Shown here in pieces: positions 34,010 to 44,990 of a stretch of 64,000 nt of DNA. Location of the stretch: positions 62,001 to 126,000 of the forward strand of contig WHVA01000299.1 in NCBI GenBank assembly GCA_015179125.1, written 5' to 3'. The translations under genes were made by a program, and so were the position numbers. Each line of letters opens with the position of its first letter. The first letter of the stretch is position 1. The stretch comes from Gautieria morchelliformis (taxonomy: Eukaryota; Basidiomycota; Agaricomycetes; Gomphales; Gomphaceae). The notes below the pieces were generated by a model that ran no database searches, was not told the DNA's origin, and saw only the letters and a program-made list of their open reading frames with translations.

Positions 34010-35325
34010 GTTTATGAAATTCGATGGGGATGTGCTGTGATACTACTCAAATATTCTCAGTAGGTGGCACTGTCGTCATTCTAATAATAGCATAGATAAA
34101 ACAACAAACACCTTGCAGATCACCCTGGGCTTTCCCGGACACAGCTATACGGTGATCGTCACAGCCGATACACTGAATGCACGATGTCGTTGTTACCAGT
34201 CGTTGTGGCTCATGTCGAAATTCCATGGTCTCTTCATACGACCTCTATCCACGCCAGGACATGCCGCCAAAATGAGAAATTTCCCGTATCGCTATATCCA
34301 GCAACATTGACACGAGCTAGTATGCCTGCAGAGAGCATCCAACGTCGCTTTAGAATACAGACCCATGCAATCTCTTGAGATTGAGGTGCGATCTCCCAAT
34401 CATCTGGCTTCCTCGTGTTCCCTTCTTTATAACACACCGGATACTATGCTGCATCTTAATACCCGTCAGTGAGCCTTGTCGCAGTTGGTTTTCATGTGTC
34501 GTTATGCTGACACGGCACTTGCAGCCGTCAATGAGTGCCGAGTGCGCTTGTGCGCTTCCATGACGTCAAGTTTTATACGCATTTTCGAGACCATCCGCGG
34601 ATATAATAACCAGTTCCTGGCAAGAACCCAAGGCCCAATTACTCGTCCGAGCGGATCGCTGTATCTGATGCTTCGACCTTGTATTAATTCTTTTACACAT
34701 GGCGTTCTTCTATCGAACCCCCCCACCTTGCAAATTGTGCCATGCTTCGCTGATGGGATGTTGTGAATATCTGTTGACCTGGCAGCACCCATGGCGAGAA
34801 TCCTATATATACACCTCGCGCGATCTGCTACTTCAACCCCACATCGCTACGCACAACTTAGTCCCTCGTCTGCATCCCAGATTTTCTTGCTTATATCATG
34901 TCTCAGGCGGACCCCTCGGCTGAAATCCAGGCGCTATCAGACCTGTACGTACTTACCACATTAAGTGGGATGCAGAAGAACTCACCTGAACTAGCTTTGC
35001 GCTCAACTCAGTCACCCACGCAACGCTTGGTATGGGTATGTTCCCTGGCCAATTCCACGATTTCCATAGCTTGTTATACAGCACTGCTCATATACGGCAC
35101 TCTCCCCACACTGCCATCAGAGATCAAGCACATTGGTGCAAGACCGTCAAAATTGGCACCATTCTCTATGTATTCGCTCGTTGCACCATGTTTGCATTTC
35201 TTGTTGCTATATGTGTCAATTTATCTAACATGTCCATTGAGGTATATTACGACAATGCTCTCATATGTAACACCCTTACTGATTTGGTTGAATATCTAGT
35301 ATGACTTGCATCCTTTATGGGGAAG
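34010..35325 (+). repeat. Segmental duplication, copy 2
   Basis: Matches 15605-17060 in the same orientation: the upstream region, a TATATATA box near 34803, and exons 1-3 of the DUF6533 gene. Similarity fades within about 30 bp after the equivalent of the exon-3 end. Confidence 0.75.
34898..35303 (+). pseudogene. DUF6533 protein, truncated and frameshifted copy
   Basis: Starts MSQADPSAEIQALSDL at 34898 and keeps the first two introns of the copy at 16639 (GTACGT.. and GTATGG.., both ending in AG). Exon 3 gives CYTALLIYGTLPTLPSEIKHIG, then a one-base deletion near 35140 shifts the frame, and KIGTILYVFARC follows in another frame. All later exons (LLLARTYAI onwards) are missing, so the copy cannot make the full membrane protein. 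Confidence 0.75.
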
Positions 35326-37554
35326 CAACCTAGAGGCTCATATAAGGATCCTCGGGCTAATATATATCCATGTGCTGCAACTTGAGGGCCGTTGCCTGTA
35401 GCCGGACCACAATAGGTTACTCTATGGCGCTACTGTGAGCAACGCTGACACGCGCGCTCGCAGATTCATTTTAATTTTATTTCAACGCTCTGGCGTCTAT
35501 CCTTGGACTCCAAAGTTCAATTATCTCGGCCTCTATGATGTTGGCCTTGGCAAGCCCTAGTGTTACAAAACATAGAATCGAGGGTTTACTTCGTCTGCTT
35601 GCAAATTGTGAGTCGCCAGTTACGCACAACCTGGTATTTACGCGATCACTTAGTGTTATCTAGAGAGAACGCTACCTTTTCCAGATTTTCCACGAGATTT
35701 AGCTTTGAACAGGCTTCTATGAGTGATACCCGTAATGACCTTCCTTAATCATCCTAATTGCGGTTCCCTGAGTATGGAGAATAGGACTGGGGCACAATCA
35801 TGAACCGCCGGTAACGGGCAGCTCACATATACTACTGCGTGGCTTTGAGCGTTCAGATCCTTCGCTGAATGCATGGAGCATACAGCCACGGACGACCTGA
35901 ATCTACTGGCCAGCTCACATGCGTCGCTTAAGTATCATCCCGTTCCCATTCTCCAAGCGGAAGTTAGGAAAAAAGTTTGTCTCTGATTAGCGCGTAATAC
36001 TATGCATCGTCGGACACTTTCTTCACTGGGAAGAGTGTCACACACGATGCATGGTAGTAATCCGACATCGGATTAAAATACGTCCATGGTCCTGTCATCT
36101 GCCAAGTCGCTGTCTCTGGCCTTTTCTAAGACCAACCCCAGCTGACGCATGACGTCCACCAGTCAGTCCATCATTGTTGGTACTACTGAACAATACTATG
36201 ATTATATTTTATTGACTTGACATCTTCGCGCAGCTGTGTTCATCTTGTGCATGAGATGAGTGAATTTTGGTAGCTGGTGAAAATCTTTCGATTACGGTTA
36301 TCAGTTTGATTGCAACCTAATCACGCATCGACTCTCAGTTTGATGGCATAAAGACTGTTCTGAGCAGAACGGGTCCAAGGCTTAGATATCACTACTGTTG
36401 GCTTCTTGCGCTCGTTGAGAGATCAGATTTCTACCAAGAATTAAGCCAGAGAGAACACCAAGTACTAAAGCTTAAAGGCGCTGCTGCTAGATAACAGATG
36501 AAGCACTGAGCGCTAACTGGCACTGGTTACACTGAACGTTTACAGTCTACATGGGTTTGCCGAAAAAAAAGCACCCCGTAATGAATATGCTGCAAGGGGA
36601 TATGTTCTAAACCCTCGCGCTTTGAACACATCGCGGCGCGGTCGGCTTGTTACGTGACATTATACATACAGATGGAAAATCTTCCCACAAGTTGATTGCC
36701 CGACCATCGGACACACGTGAGTGCTCAGCCGCGCGTTCAGCAGACTCGCCAGTACGGAATATCTGGCCATCAATAGTTTAGCACTGATGCTGCAGCAAGG
36801 TAAGCTGTATATGACGATGCTGGCTCTACGGTTCAGACGCTAGCCGGAAGCCGCGCCGTTACGCGCTCGGTACAAACAGGGCTCAACCAACGGTGATTAC
36901 AAGAAGCGCCGTTTTGCCCCCCGCGATTCCCTGGAGAGAGCGCCCACCGTGGCCTCAGCAGCAGCAGCGCCAGAGCTCTCAGCAATGTCCTGTGTGTCCC
37001 CGCTAAGCGCACTGCAATTCGGCCCGAGTAGCATCCTGACGAACAAGCATTTCCGACGCTTGTGCTATCGGCGCTGATGCGAGTCATGCGCCTAGCCCGC
37101 CCTCTGGCCGCCTATAATTTCTTGAGCAATTATTGGATCGATTTCTGTACACGCTCGTCCCTGAGTAAGCAACGTCATCGTATCTGCGCGGCTGACGACC
37201 TCTCAACACTGCAGGACAAGCACAGTAGGCTCTCCTGGCGCTTTCTCCCGCCGGCCTATGTCCGGTGCCACAATATTGCTTGTATAACTTGTTTCGTTCT
37301 TGAGAGTGAATCGGCAAATACTCCCATGGATATCAAAGCACATACAATATCTCGTTGACTTTCGCATGCACCTACTTCGCTGACGCATAATGATGGTACT
37401 GATTCTGCTCCACATATACGAGGAAAGGATGTACCGGGGAATTTCTTTTTGCGAAATAGAACTCGGCGTCAACCCTGCACCCCTTGCCTGCTGAGCATCC
37501 GGAGGGCGAACCAACGGTACAGAGAATGGTGTGCACTGAACTCATTCGCGTCTC
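35326..37554. other. About 2.2 kb without a recognisable gene
   Basis: Mixed-composition sequence with no ORF above about 100 codons, no repeat I could match within the window, and no tRNA-like fold noticed. It includes the upstream region of the terpene synthase. Confidence 0.4.
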
Positions 37555-37560
37555 TATAAA
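37555..37560 (+). promoter_or_regulatory. TATA box of the terpene synthase gene
   Basis: TATAAA 95 bp upstream of the ATG at 37655, followed by CT-rich sequence, a typical layout for a fungal core promoter. Confidence 0.5.
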
Positions 37561-37654
37561 GAGCGGCGTGCTAAGGTCAACACTCCTCATCTCACTCACT
37601 ACTTCCCCGTCTTCCATCTGCTACATCTTCTCTTCACAATAGCTACTTCGCACA

Positions 37655-38806
37655 ATGGTTTTACCCCGTCGCTCTACCATTACCGGCGTTTCAAGTTCCG
37701 GACCTCCAGTCTCACTGCCCCTTCCCCGTAGCTTATCACAAGATGCCATCGCCGCCGTTTCAGAGAAGTGTGTCGAAAATGGCTGTCGTGTGTTCACTGC
37801 AGACATGCGTCGCCATATTGCCAGTTTGGGCGCCGGTCAATTGGCGGCATACTGCTACAACCAATGCAGCGATGAACGCTTCCGGATCATCTGCGGTTTT
37901 ATGCTGGTCCTTTTCCTATTGGATCACCTCTCCGATGATCTGATGACCAAAGATACCGAAATCCTCGCGGATGTTGTCATGAACGCCATGAACTTTCCCG
38001 AGTCATATCGACCCACCCACACAAGGGGGAAAGAGCAGCCTCAATTGGAGTCCGATGCGAGCATTTTGACCCGAGATCCCCTGATTGGCCCCATGCTCAC
38101 CCTGCCGCACAGCTATTGGACTCGGTGTATCCCGGATGCGGGTTCCGAGGTGCAGGCTCGATGCATCGAGAATGAAGAGCTGTACCTAGTTGCCGTCCAT
38201 GAACAAGCTCGTCATCGTGACACCAACGAAATTCCGACCACTGAGGCGTACATTGATTTACGCCGCCTGAGCAGTGGTTGCAAACCCCTCTTTGACCTCC
38301 TCGAGTTTTCCCTCGACATGCAACTCCCCGATTACGTTATCGAAAAACCCCTAATGAAGACAATGAAAGACTGTGTCAACGATTTTGTCGCCTTCTCTAA
38401 TGTGAGTCACTGTCGTTCTGCTCAAAAGCCGCCCACGGCTGACTCCTGCTACTAGGACATATTCTCCTATAATGTCGAGCAGTTACGGGGAGATATGCAC
38501 AATCTTGTTGCCATCATCATGAACAATGACAACTTGGACCTTCAAGGCGCCATGGACCACGCGGGAGATATGTGCCGCGCAGCCCTAGACAAGTACATCG
38601 AAACAAAGGCGAAATTCCCTTCCTACGGTGCGGAGATCGACAGCCAGGTTGCAGCCTTCTTGCGGGGCCTGGAAAGCTGGATTTCTGGCTCCCTTGAATG
38701 GAGTTTCGTCACACCGCGCTACTTCGGTAACAAACGGCACGAGGTCAAGAAAACTCGCTGGGTGAAACTCCTCTCGCGCAGTCGAGTACCAGCGAACGCA
38801 GCATAA
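37655..38806 (+). CDS. Sesquiterpene synthase (class I terpene cyclase)
   Basis: Expected to ionise farnesyl diphosphate and cyclise it to a sesquiterpene in the cytosol, with Mg2+. Exon 1 is 37655-38401 (249 codons), a 54-bp intron (GTGAGT..ACTAG) follows, and exon 2 is 38456-38806. The 365-residue product is a normal length. The metal-binding motif lies in LFLLDHLSDDLM (D90, D94, D95), a variant of the D(D/E)xxD motif. The second motif is complete across the splice: N249-D250-x-x-S253-x-x-x-E257. A probable diphosphate-sensing arginine lies in YIDLRRLSSGCKP, and the family's C-terminal RY pair in TPRYFG. The start fits the length and the TATA box. The frame is intact. No P450, transporter or other pathway gene lies nearby in the window, so the product cannot be predicted. 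Confidence 0.9.
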
Positions 38807-39165
38807 CTCCGGTTAGTCCGGCAGCTTTCCTGATTTTATAGTCAACACTAAAGTGCTCCGACAATGAACTCCATTGGCCACAGAATCAACATACTATTTA
38901 CTATTTTATTCTCTTATTTTTGGGCTGGAAGAAATATTATGAAAGCCACGGAAAATGTGTTGTCTACCGGTTAATGTGTACCATTAATATATTACAAATA
39001 TCACTTGTTTGGAGAATGACTTGCTGATGAAGGAAATTTCTTGCGAATTGGCCAGTTTCCTGACAATTAATTACATACCTAGTGGCCAAATTCAACTAGA
39101 CTTCAAGATAACTAAATAGGCATAGACTTTACTGTAAGTATATAAAAGGAAATATACTATTGCGG
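38807..39165. other. AT-rich intergenic sequence
   Basis: The 3' flank of the terpene synthase. No ORF or repeat is recognised. An AATATATTA-like stretch near 38985 is unremarkable. Confidence 0.4.
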
Positions 39166-39350
39166 GAACAAACGCCCTGATAAATTGGTGGAGCATCCAC
39201 ACCCGATTTTGGTGGATGGTCACTCCACCGGTCCGGTGGTGGACGATCCACAACATCCCTCTCATGGTAAGTCCACCGGCCGCTCAGGGCTCCATGTCCG
39301 AATCCATGTACAGAACATGGACTATCCACTCACCATGAGTCCGTAAATTT
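39166..39350. repeat. Palindrome-rich block
   Basis: A dense set of short inverted repeats: CTCATGGT near 39263 pairs with ACCATGAG near 39332, TCCATGT with ACATGGA, and several GGTGGA/TCCACC pairs. It could be a decayed MITE or a structured 3' region. No TSD was found. Confidence 0.45.
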
Positions 39351-39892
39351 TAAATTGCGCCCAAACCTATACAGTCCGTTGCACTTGATTCTAATCCTTT
39401 GTCACGGGGAAACAACGCCCCTATAGCACCACCGTAGACATGGCGACGATTCAACACGGTTTCTGGTAAGTACGGGGGTCACAAGCATAATGCGATTATT
39501 CCGCCATTTATCCACTTATGCACCTAATTCATCCCTAGTGTGCACCATGGTCATGCAATACCGCTTGTACTTAACCGAATTCATCACTAATGTGCCTCCA
39601 TCCTTTAGCAACAATCTTTTCTGGTTCTTCGGTCATCCAGAAGTAAAACGGAGGCGACGAAATAGGAGAGAGCGGCAACTGGAATGAACGACAAGTGAGA
39701 GGTATAGAAAAGTAAGTAGAAGGCGTGGAAGAATGACGTGCAGCGAGGAAAGCGAAAAAAAAAAGCACGGGATGAGAGAAAAAGAAGACGAGAAGCACCA
39801 GAAGCGCAGGATGACGAGCAAATGAGGACGAAAGAGTGACGGCAGACACAATAAAACAACTAATAAAAACATAGAAAGGCAAGAAAACCCAC
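39351..39892. other. No supported gene
   Basis: Low-complexity, purine-rich on the plus strand (39660-39860). The minus-strand ORFs here are hydrophobic runs caused by that bias and not real proteins. The stretch may include the intron and 3' side of the remnant at 39893-40318. Confidence 0.35.
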
Positions 39893-40318
39893 CGATCCAT
39901 CAGACCCTCCGCCTCGTTAACGCCCTGCCACCCCACGCTGTCCCGCTCGAGGCCTGCACAGTGCCGCTCAAAGTGGCCGCGTCGCATGTGCACCGCGAGC
40001 AAGCGGGGCATGGGGGCAAGCGTGTCGGCCGCGAGGGACACATCTTTGAGATCAGGGTGCTGGCCCGGAAGTACGGAGTAGTCCGACCGCCACGTTGAAG
40101 AATGCGTGCAGTCAGGCGGCGGTTCTGCTGCGCGGCGCGGTCCATGCCGTGGGGGATCCACGGCCAGGGAGAATTCCGCCTTCGTCGTTGTCGATAACGT
40201 TGGCCATGCGCGTCAGACGGATCGTCAGGCCCCGCATCCGCAATCCACCGCCACGCCCTTAAATTGCGCTGCGCTGCGCCGTGCACGAACGGACTCCATT
40301 GGAGGTCTGTGAGCACAG
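39893..40318 (-). pseudogene. O-fucosyltransferase-like remnant
   Basis: The minus frame reads PMPRLLAVHMRRGHFERHC, close to the nucleotide-sugar-binding HxRRGDF element of fungal GDP-fucose O-fucosyltransferase-like proteins, preceded by a plausible VLPGQHPDLKDVSL segment and followed by a GTGGGT donor at 39892. Upstream, other frames keep protein-like pieces (MANVIDNDEGGILPG), so at least one frameshift is present. The D of RRGDF is H here. Only a central fragment survives. The LINE inserted about 230 bp upstream. Confidence 0.4.
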
Positions 40319-40540
40319 GGGAGTGGCGCAGCAGAGGAGGAGCGGGAGGATGCGGAGGGTACTGAAGATTCTGGTGGAATAATGTTAGTGGTCTGTTTGT
40401 TATCAGCCTGAAGGTGAAACGAAGGCAAAGGCAACGGGATAATGCTGATAAAAATATGATGCAGAAGCAGAGTATAGCCGCATCCAGTTCTAGGTCCGGG
40501 TCCCCAGCCCCCCAGTTAAGGTCTTCAGACAAGACCAGAC

Positions 40541-40550
40541 CCACCTTCGC

Positions 40551-40553
<3 letters not shown>
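40541..40553. repeat. LINE target-site duplication, left copy (right copy 56305-56317)
   Basis: CCACCTTCGCCCC is identical on both sides of the LINE, 13 bp, in the usual size range for target-primed insertion. Confidence 0.9.

Positions 40554-40581
<28 letters not shown>
40554..40581 (-). repeat. Poly(A) tail of the LINE (28 T on the plus strand)
   Basis: An uninterrupted T28 lies directly beside the target duplication at the 3' end of the LINE. The lack of interruptions suggests a fairly recent insertion, since such tracts decay quickly. Confidence 0.85.
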
Positions 40582-40750
40582 CATCCAATTTTACGTCTTA
40601 TGGGGCCGCACCCTATGTAAGACGAAGTATACAGATTCCTTCTTGTGACCGTTGCTTCCCACCTTTCGACCTCTTTCCCTGCTTGAACTCATTGGGCGTA
40701 GCCTTGAGTGTGTCTGTGCCTATGTGGGCGGGGTATGTGATTCGCTCCTC

Positions 40751-42745
40751 CTATCCTCTGCGCCTGTCCTCTTTTCTTTTGCCCGCTCCTGCCTTTCCTT
40801 TCGACGTCGTTACATCTCCGTATTGCTCCTCGAATCGCTTGGTGTCGTGTATGTACCTGAACAAATGTTCCATCGCCTTATGCCCCCCCAATAACGTCTT
40901 GACCGATTTGGCTCCTCTCTTGAGTTTTCTCTCTAGTCTCCCTCTCTGCTCTCTGTATGCTGGGCAGCGGAATAGGAAATGATGTACTGTCTCCGGAGCG
41001 CTCCTGCACGCTGGGCAGAGGGGTGACGCTGTTTTCCTGATTTTGTGTAAGTGTTTGTTCAGCGCGATATGTCCCGTTCTCAGTTGTACCAACAGGCTCG
41101 CTTGTTTGCGCGGCATATTTCTTGTGATCTTCGAGAATGCTGCTGACGGCATAGTGGGGTCAATCTCATGCGCATGAAGCGCTCTGGGGGACTTAGCAAA
41201 TTTTTCCTTCGCTTCCCGGTTCAGCTTCGCGTTGTGCCTCTGGATCTCTGCCGCTCTGCTCACTGGTAGCTTCCCTCGACACTCGGTCGGTATGTACCGC
41301 ACGCCGCTGTTCCGTCCTTCCACTGCTCTTTTCGCCTCTTTGTAGGCTCTCTCATTTCCTTCTACCCCTTCGTGCCCTGGCACCCATCTCACAATTACTT
41401 CGGCTCCTGCTTGTTTCTCCACCACTCCCTGTATCTGCCTGTGTAGAGCGTTTACCATGTATTGACCTGGTATGGCTCGTTCTTGTCTAGTAGCTTGGAT
41501 GGCGGGCTGGCTGTCCATTGCTATTGTGTAGCTCCCACCCCTCTCGTCGTTCAGCATCCTTGCTCCCATCGCCGCCGCTGCCAGCTCCGCTTCGAACACT
41601 GTATGCTCGCTTTCTGGGCCCAGGGGTAGCCTCGCCGTCTTCCTCTCTCTCCCATTCCTAAATAGCACCGCCGCTGCCCCCATCCCCCGTTTATGCTTGA
41701 CCCGTCGGTATACACCGTGGTCCCGGCCTCTTGCTCGCTCATCTCACTCTTCGTGTTGAGGGGGATCCTCACGCTGAAGGCCGGCGTCCACTTTGGACCG
41801 AACACAACTGTATGTATTTTCTCCATCGCATCTGGCTGTAGACTGAAGGCGTGCATTATCTCGTGTAGGGGGGATCTGTGCCGCTTTACATATCTTTTCG
41901 CTGCTTTCCTCACTTTTCCCGCGATCGGGTGGCTCTGGGGGAGGCACGCAAGTCGAACTGCCGCTCTGTGCACTATTTTGGATACCATAGCGGGAAAGGG
42001 AGGAGGTTCGCATGTGCATCGAGAATGTCATTGGCCGTTGTCATGAGGGCTCCTGTAATGTCTATCGCCGCCCGCCTCTGAATTGTTGCGAGTTTATTAA
42101 TAAACCCCTTTGTTCCCTTGCTTGTGGCCGTTTCTGGAACTAGGAAGTCGTCAGCTGCGTACAACATTCTCGGGACTGCTACCGTCATGTAGTACGTCCT
42201 CATGTACTTAGCTGTTACTCCCTTGGACGGTTTCGCGAGTCTTCTGTACTGGTTTATGTACGCCTCTCCTTTCTTCAGCGCGTAGTTGACGTGCTCCCGG
42301 AATCTCAGTTCTTGGTCCATCATTACCCCCAGGAACTTGTGCGCTGTTGTGGGTTTTATGACGTGCTGCCCTATTCTTATCACCGGTCTCGCTACTGGTC
42401 TGGTTTTGCCCGGCTTGGCAGGGTCTTTTTCTCTGCGTCTGGTGAGTCCCATCAAACCGAACTTTTCTACCGCGAACTGGCAGTAGTGTTTTTCCGCCCA
42501 GTCATTCGCCCCATCTGGTCTAACCATTATGTCTGATAGCTTACTGAACGCCTTCTTGAGGTCCGGACCTTCGGCTATTATAGTGGTGTCGTCCACGAAT
42601 CCTACGCTCCCTTCTCCGTTGTTGTGCCGCACCACGTCTATCAGGTCACCGTTGTAAAACTGGTAAGCGATTGCCGATAGCGGACAACCTTGGTCCATTC
42701 CTCGCCCAATGGGTCTGGTCGCGGAAAAGTAGTCATCAAAGCTTA
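40751..42745 (-). pseudogene. LINE ORF2, 3' part: distal RT, RNase H, C-terminal zinc motif
   Basis: It follows the gypsy insertion. The frame 42698-41973 holds the catalytic box GFVDDTTII and the RT thumb (HKFLGVMMDQELRFREH). The frame 41988-41551 starts RNase H (TTVYTDGSSI), and the frame 41683-40751 continues it (an AMDSQPAI segment, WVPGHEGVEGNE) and ends in a CPAC..CHHFLF-type cluster (CPACRSAPETVHHF) with C near it. Frameshifts lie near 41985 and near 41690. The stop at 40751 is followed by a 3' UTR of about 170 bp and the poly(A). Confidence 0.85.
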
Positions 42746-42750
42746 CCGTG

Positions 42751-42963
42751 TGTAAAGATATCTATCTTAAGCCTCAGGTCACAAGAGCACAACAGAACTT
42801 GACCAATGTGTGGTATTCTGATGCTACGTAGTGACAGTGTAAGGGTAAGATGCGATGGGGACCGCTAGCTGGTTCCCACGCATAAACTATACAGTGGGTC
42901 CCTAAGGGGCCCACTGGGATTATGTAATAACTAATGTACATGTAGATACACGGGTTATTTACA
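42751..42963 (-). repeat. Gypsy 3' LTR, 213 bp
   Basis: Plus-strand ends TGTAAAG and TTTACA (TG..CA). Identical over all 213 bp to the copy at 52219-52431. On the minus strand a GAGGGGGAGGG polypurine tract lies directly before it. Confidence 0.95.
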
Positions 42964-42999
42964 CCCTCCCCCTCTATAGACAACTATAGGGGTTAACTC

Positions 43000-44990
43000 C
43001 TACTCATAGAGGTCGTCCATGAGGGAGTCCTCTAGAGTGGCCGATACGATGACGACGACGTCATACGGGGCCGGAGGGGCATGTGACTCCTCCGGGGGCA
43101 CCTCCGCGTCATCGGTGGTGATCGGGTGAGGCTGGTTGGCCTCACCACTAGCGGCTGTCTCCGCTTGGGCGCTGGGGCACGTGTCCTCACGGAGCATGGC
43201 CTCGATGGCCGGGTCCTCCGTTTGAGGAGGGGGCTGGAAGCGCGCCAGCTCTCGGTCGAGCTGAGCGTGAGTGAGGGGTCGTGGCACCGCGGCCCTCACA
43301 TGGCTGGTCTCGATGACCTTTGTTGGCCTTCACGGGCGGCGGCGCTGAATGCCGCGCTGGTGATGCTGCGCTGAACGTAATGTTCAATGCGCGCTGCCCG
43401 CTCGCGAGTGACCCCGCGTAGCGGGCCAACCATCTCGCGATCTCTGCGAGTGGCATGTCGGGGCCGGCTCGGCCCTCTACTGGGAATGGGCCCGTGATTG
43501 AGAGCCGCAGGGTGGTGCTCTGAGGTGTCAGCATTTCCCTGGCGTCGACGAGGCTCGACCATTGGTCAGTTGAGCCAAAGAGGTTGAGTAGCCTCGCCCT
43601 GAGTGGTGATGCAACCCCTTTGACCCGGGGTGCAAGGGCCTTCAACCACATCCAGACGTCCATGTCTTCTAGGTTGAAGGTGCCATCCGCGTTGTCACGG
43701 ATGGCGGAGGGGATTCCTTCAGGGTTGTGTATCCAACCCCTAGAATGGCCGCGATATCGTGCGGGTACCGCTCGCTATCACGAGACAATCCCTTTTGGGA
43801 TTGCGAGTGCGTTGTTCGCGCTCGATGCGTTTGAAGACGCCGATCATCTCACGCGTACGCGCGATCTGTGGTGTTTCTTTTGCCCGCGCTATGAGTTCGA
43901 CGAAGCGGGGTTCGTTGAGCGGGCAGACGTCGTACCATTGGGTACGACGTTGTTGGGCCTTTCCTACCGGTCGTGGTAGGAGGCCCGTCTCGGAGATCGG
44001 TGGATCCCGAGTGGGATGAGCCTTCCCTCCCCCGGGTAGGGAGGATGAACCGACTCAACTGTCCCCGCCGGCGGAGGTAGGGCCACGCCAGGCCCGATGT
44101 ACTGGGCCTCGACCTGTGCTACCCGCCGCTGAAGGGCGGGGTCGTCGATGGAGTGCATGATGATGCCGCTAGGTAAGCGCTGATTGCGCTTTCCTTCGCA
44201 ATGGCTAGCCCATTGACAGTGTGGAGGGAGCTGCGCAATTTCTTGTGCTTTTTCTTTGGCTGCTCTGCCAGCCGCTGTGCCTGTACAGGGTCGTACGTCT
44301 TCCAGACGGACGAGTCGGATTCCCATCCATCTAGGACGCCGTACGTAGAGTCGGAAGGTGCGCTCTGCCCTTCCGTTGTTGTTGTAGTCGGCGTCGGCGC
44401 CGACAATCGGGACGCGAGCCCCGTTGTTGCGCGCGCCGGCAACGGTGCCGTCACGCGAGGTGAAGATGGCCTGGCCACTGGGTCTGTGGCCGGGTCATGT
44501 CGCGGCCTTTTTGAGGCAGCGTGGACCAGGGTCACCTGGAGCTGGGCTGCAGTCAGCTGCTGCTCCAGTTCCTTGATCCTGGCGCGCTCGGTTACAGCGC
44601 GTCGTCGCGGTCCTCGACCGCGCGTTCTAGCTCCTTGACCTCTTTTTTGAGGTCGTTGACATCCCGGAGGGGCTCTTCTCGCGCGTCACGCGCGATGCCC
44701 CTTGGGAGCCATCCCCACACCGCATCGACGGCGTCGCCGATGTCCTCGTCCTGCAGTTTAACCTTGTGTGTGCCTGTCGCTGCCCTTAGGTGCGTGGCAT
44801 AGTCCACGCACGTTGCACAATCGTCCGGGTGGACGATGGCGAGGGCGTCCTCCCATCTCACGATCATCCAATGCTCCTGGTCTATGGGAGCATGGAGAAT
44901 GTCAGCGGCCCCTTGTCTCGGGGCCATTGTTCGCGTTGTGGACGTTGACGGGTCAACGTCCATCCCATCTTGGGGGGCATCATCTTCGTG
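43000..44990 (-). other. Extra coding region between the gypsy chromodomain and the 3' LTR
   Basis: About 2 kb of protein-like minus-strand sequence lies after the chromodomain, where env sits in env-bearing elements. Frames include 44963-44592 (MDVDPSTSTTRTM; a KKEVKELERAVEDRDD coiled-coil end), 44535-44119, 44326-43964, 43663-43187 and 43299-43000. The predicted pieces are hydrophilic, with proline-rich and coiled-coil stretches. I see no signal peptide, furin-like site or membrane anchor, so an envelope is not supported. The region is broken in several places. Its function is unknown. Confidence 0.55.

Noticed and set aside
37655-38806. A terpene biosynthetic gene cluster around the synthase.
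   Set aside because: No P450, oxidoreductase, transporter or regulator frame was found within the window on either side.
39571-40161. Minus-strand ORF with very hydrophobic FVLICSS-type runs, which looked like a transporter.
   Set aside because: The hydrophobic part coincides with a purine-biased plus strand of low complexity. Only the PRLLAVHMRRG part looks like a real protein.
43000-44990. Envelope gene in the gypsy element.
   Set aside because: The position fits, but there is no signal peptide, membrane anchor or cleavage-site pattern, so it is listed only as extra coding sequence.
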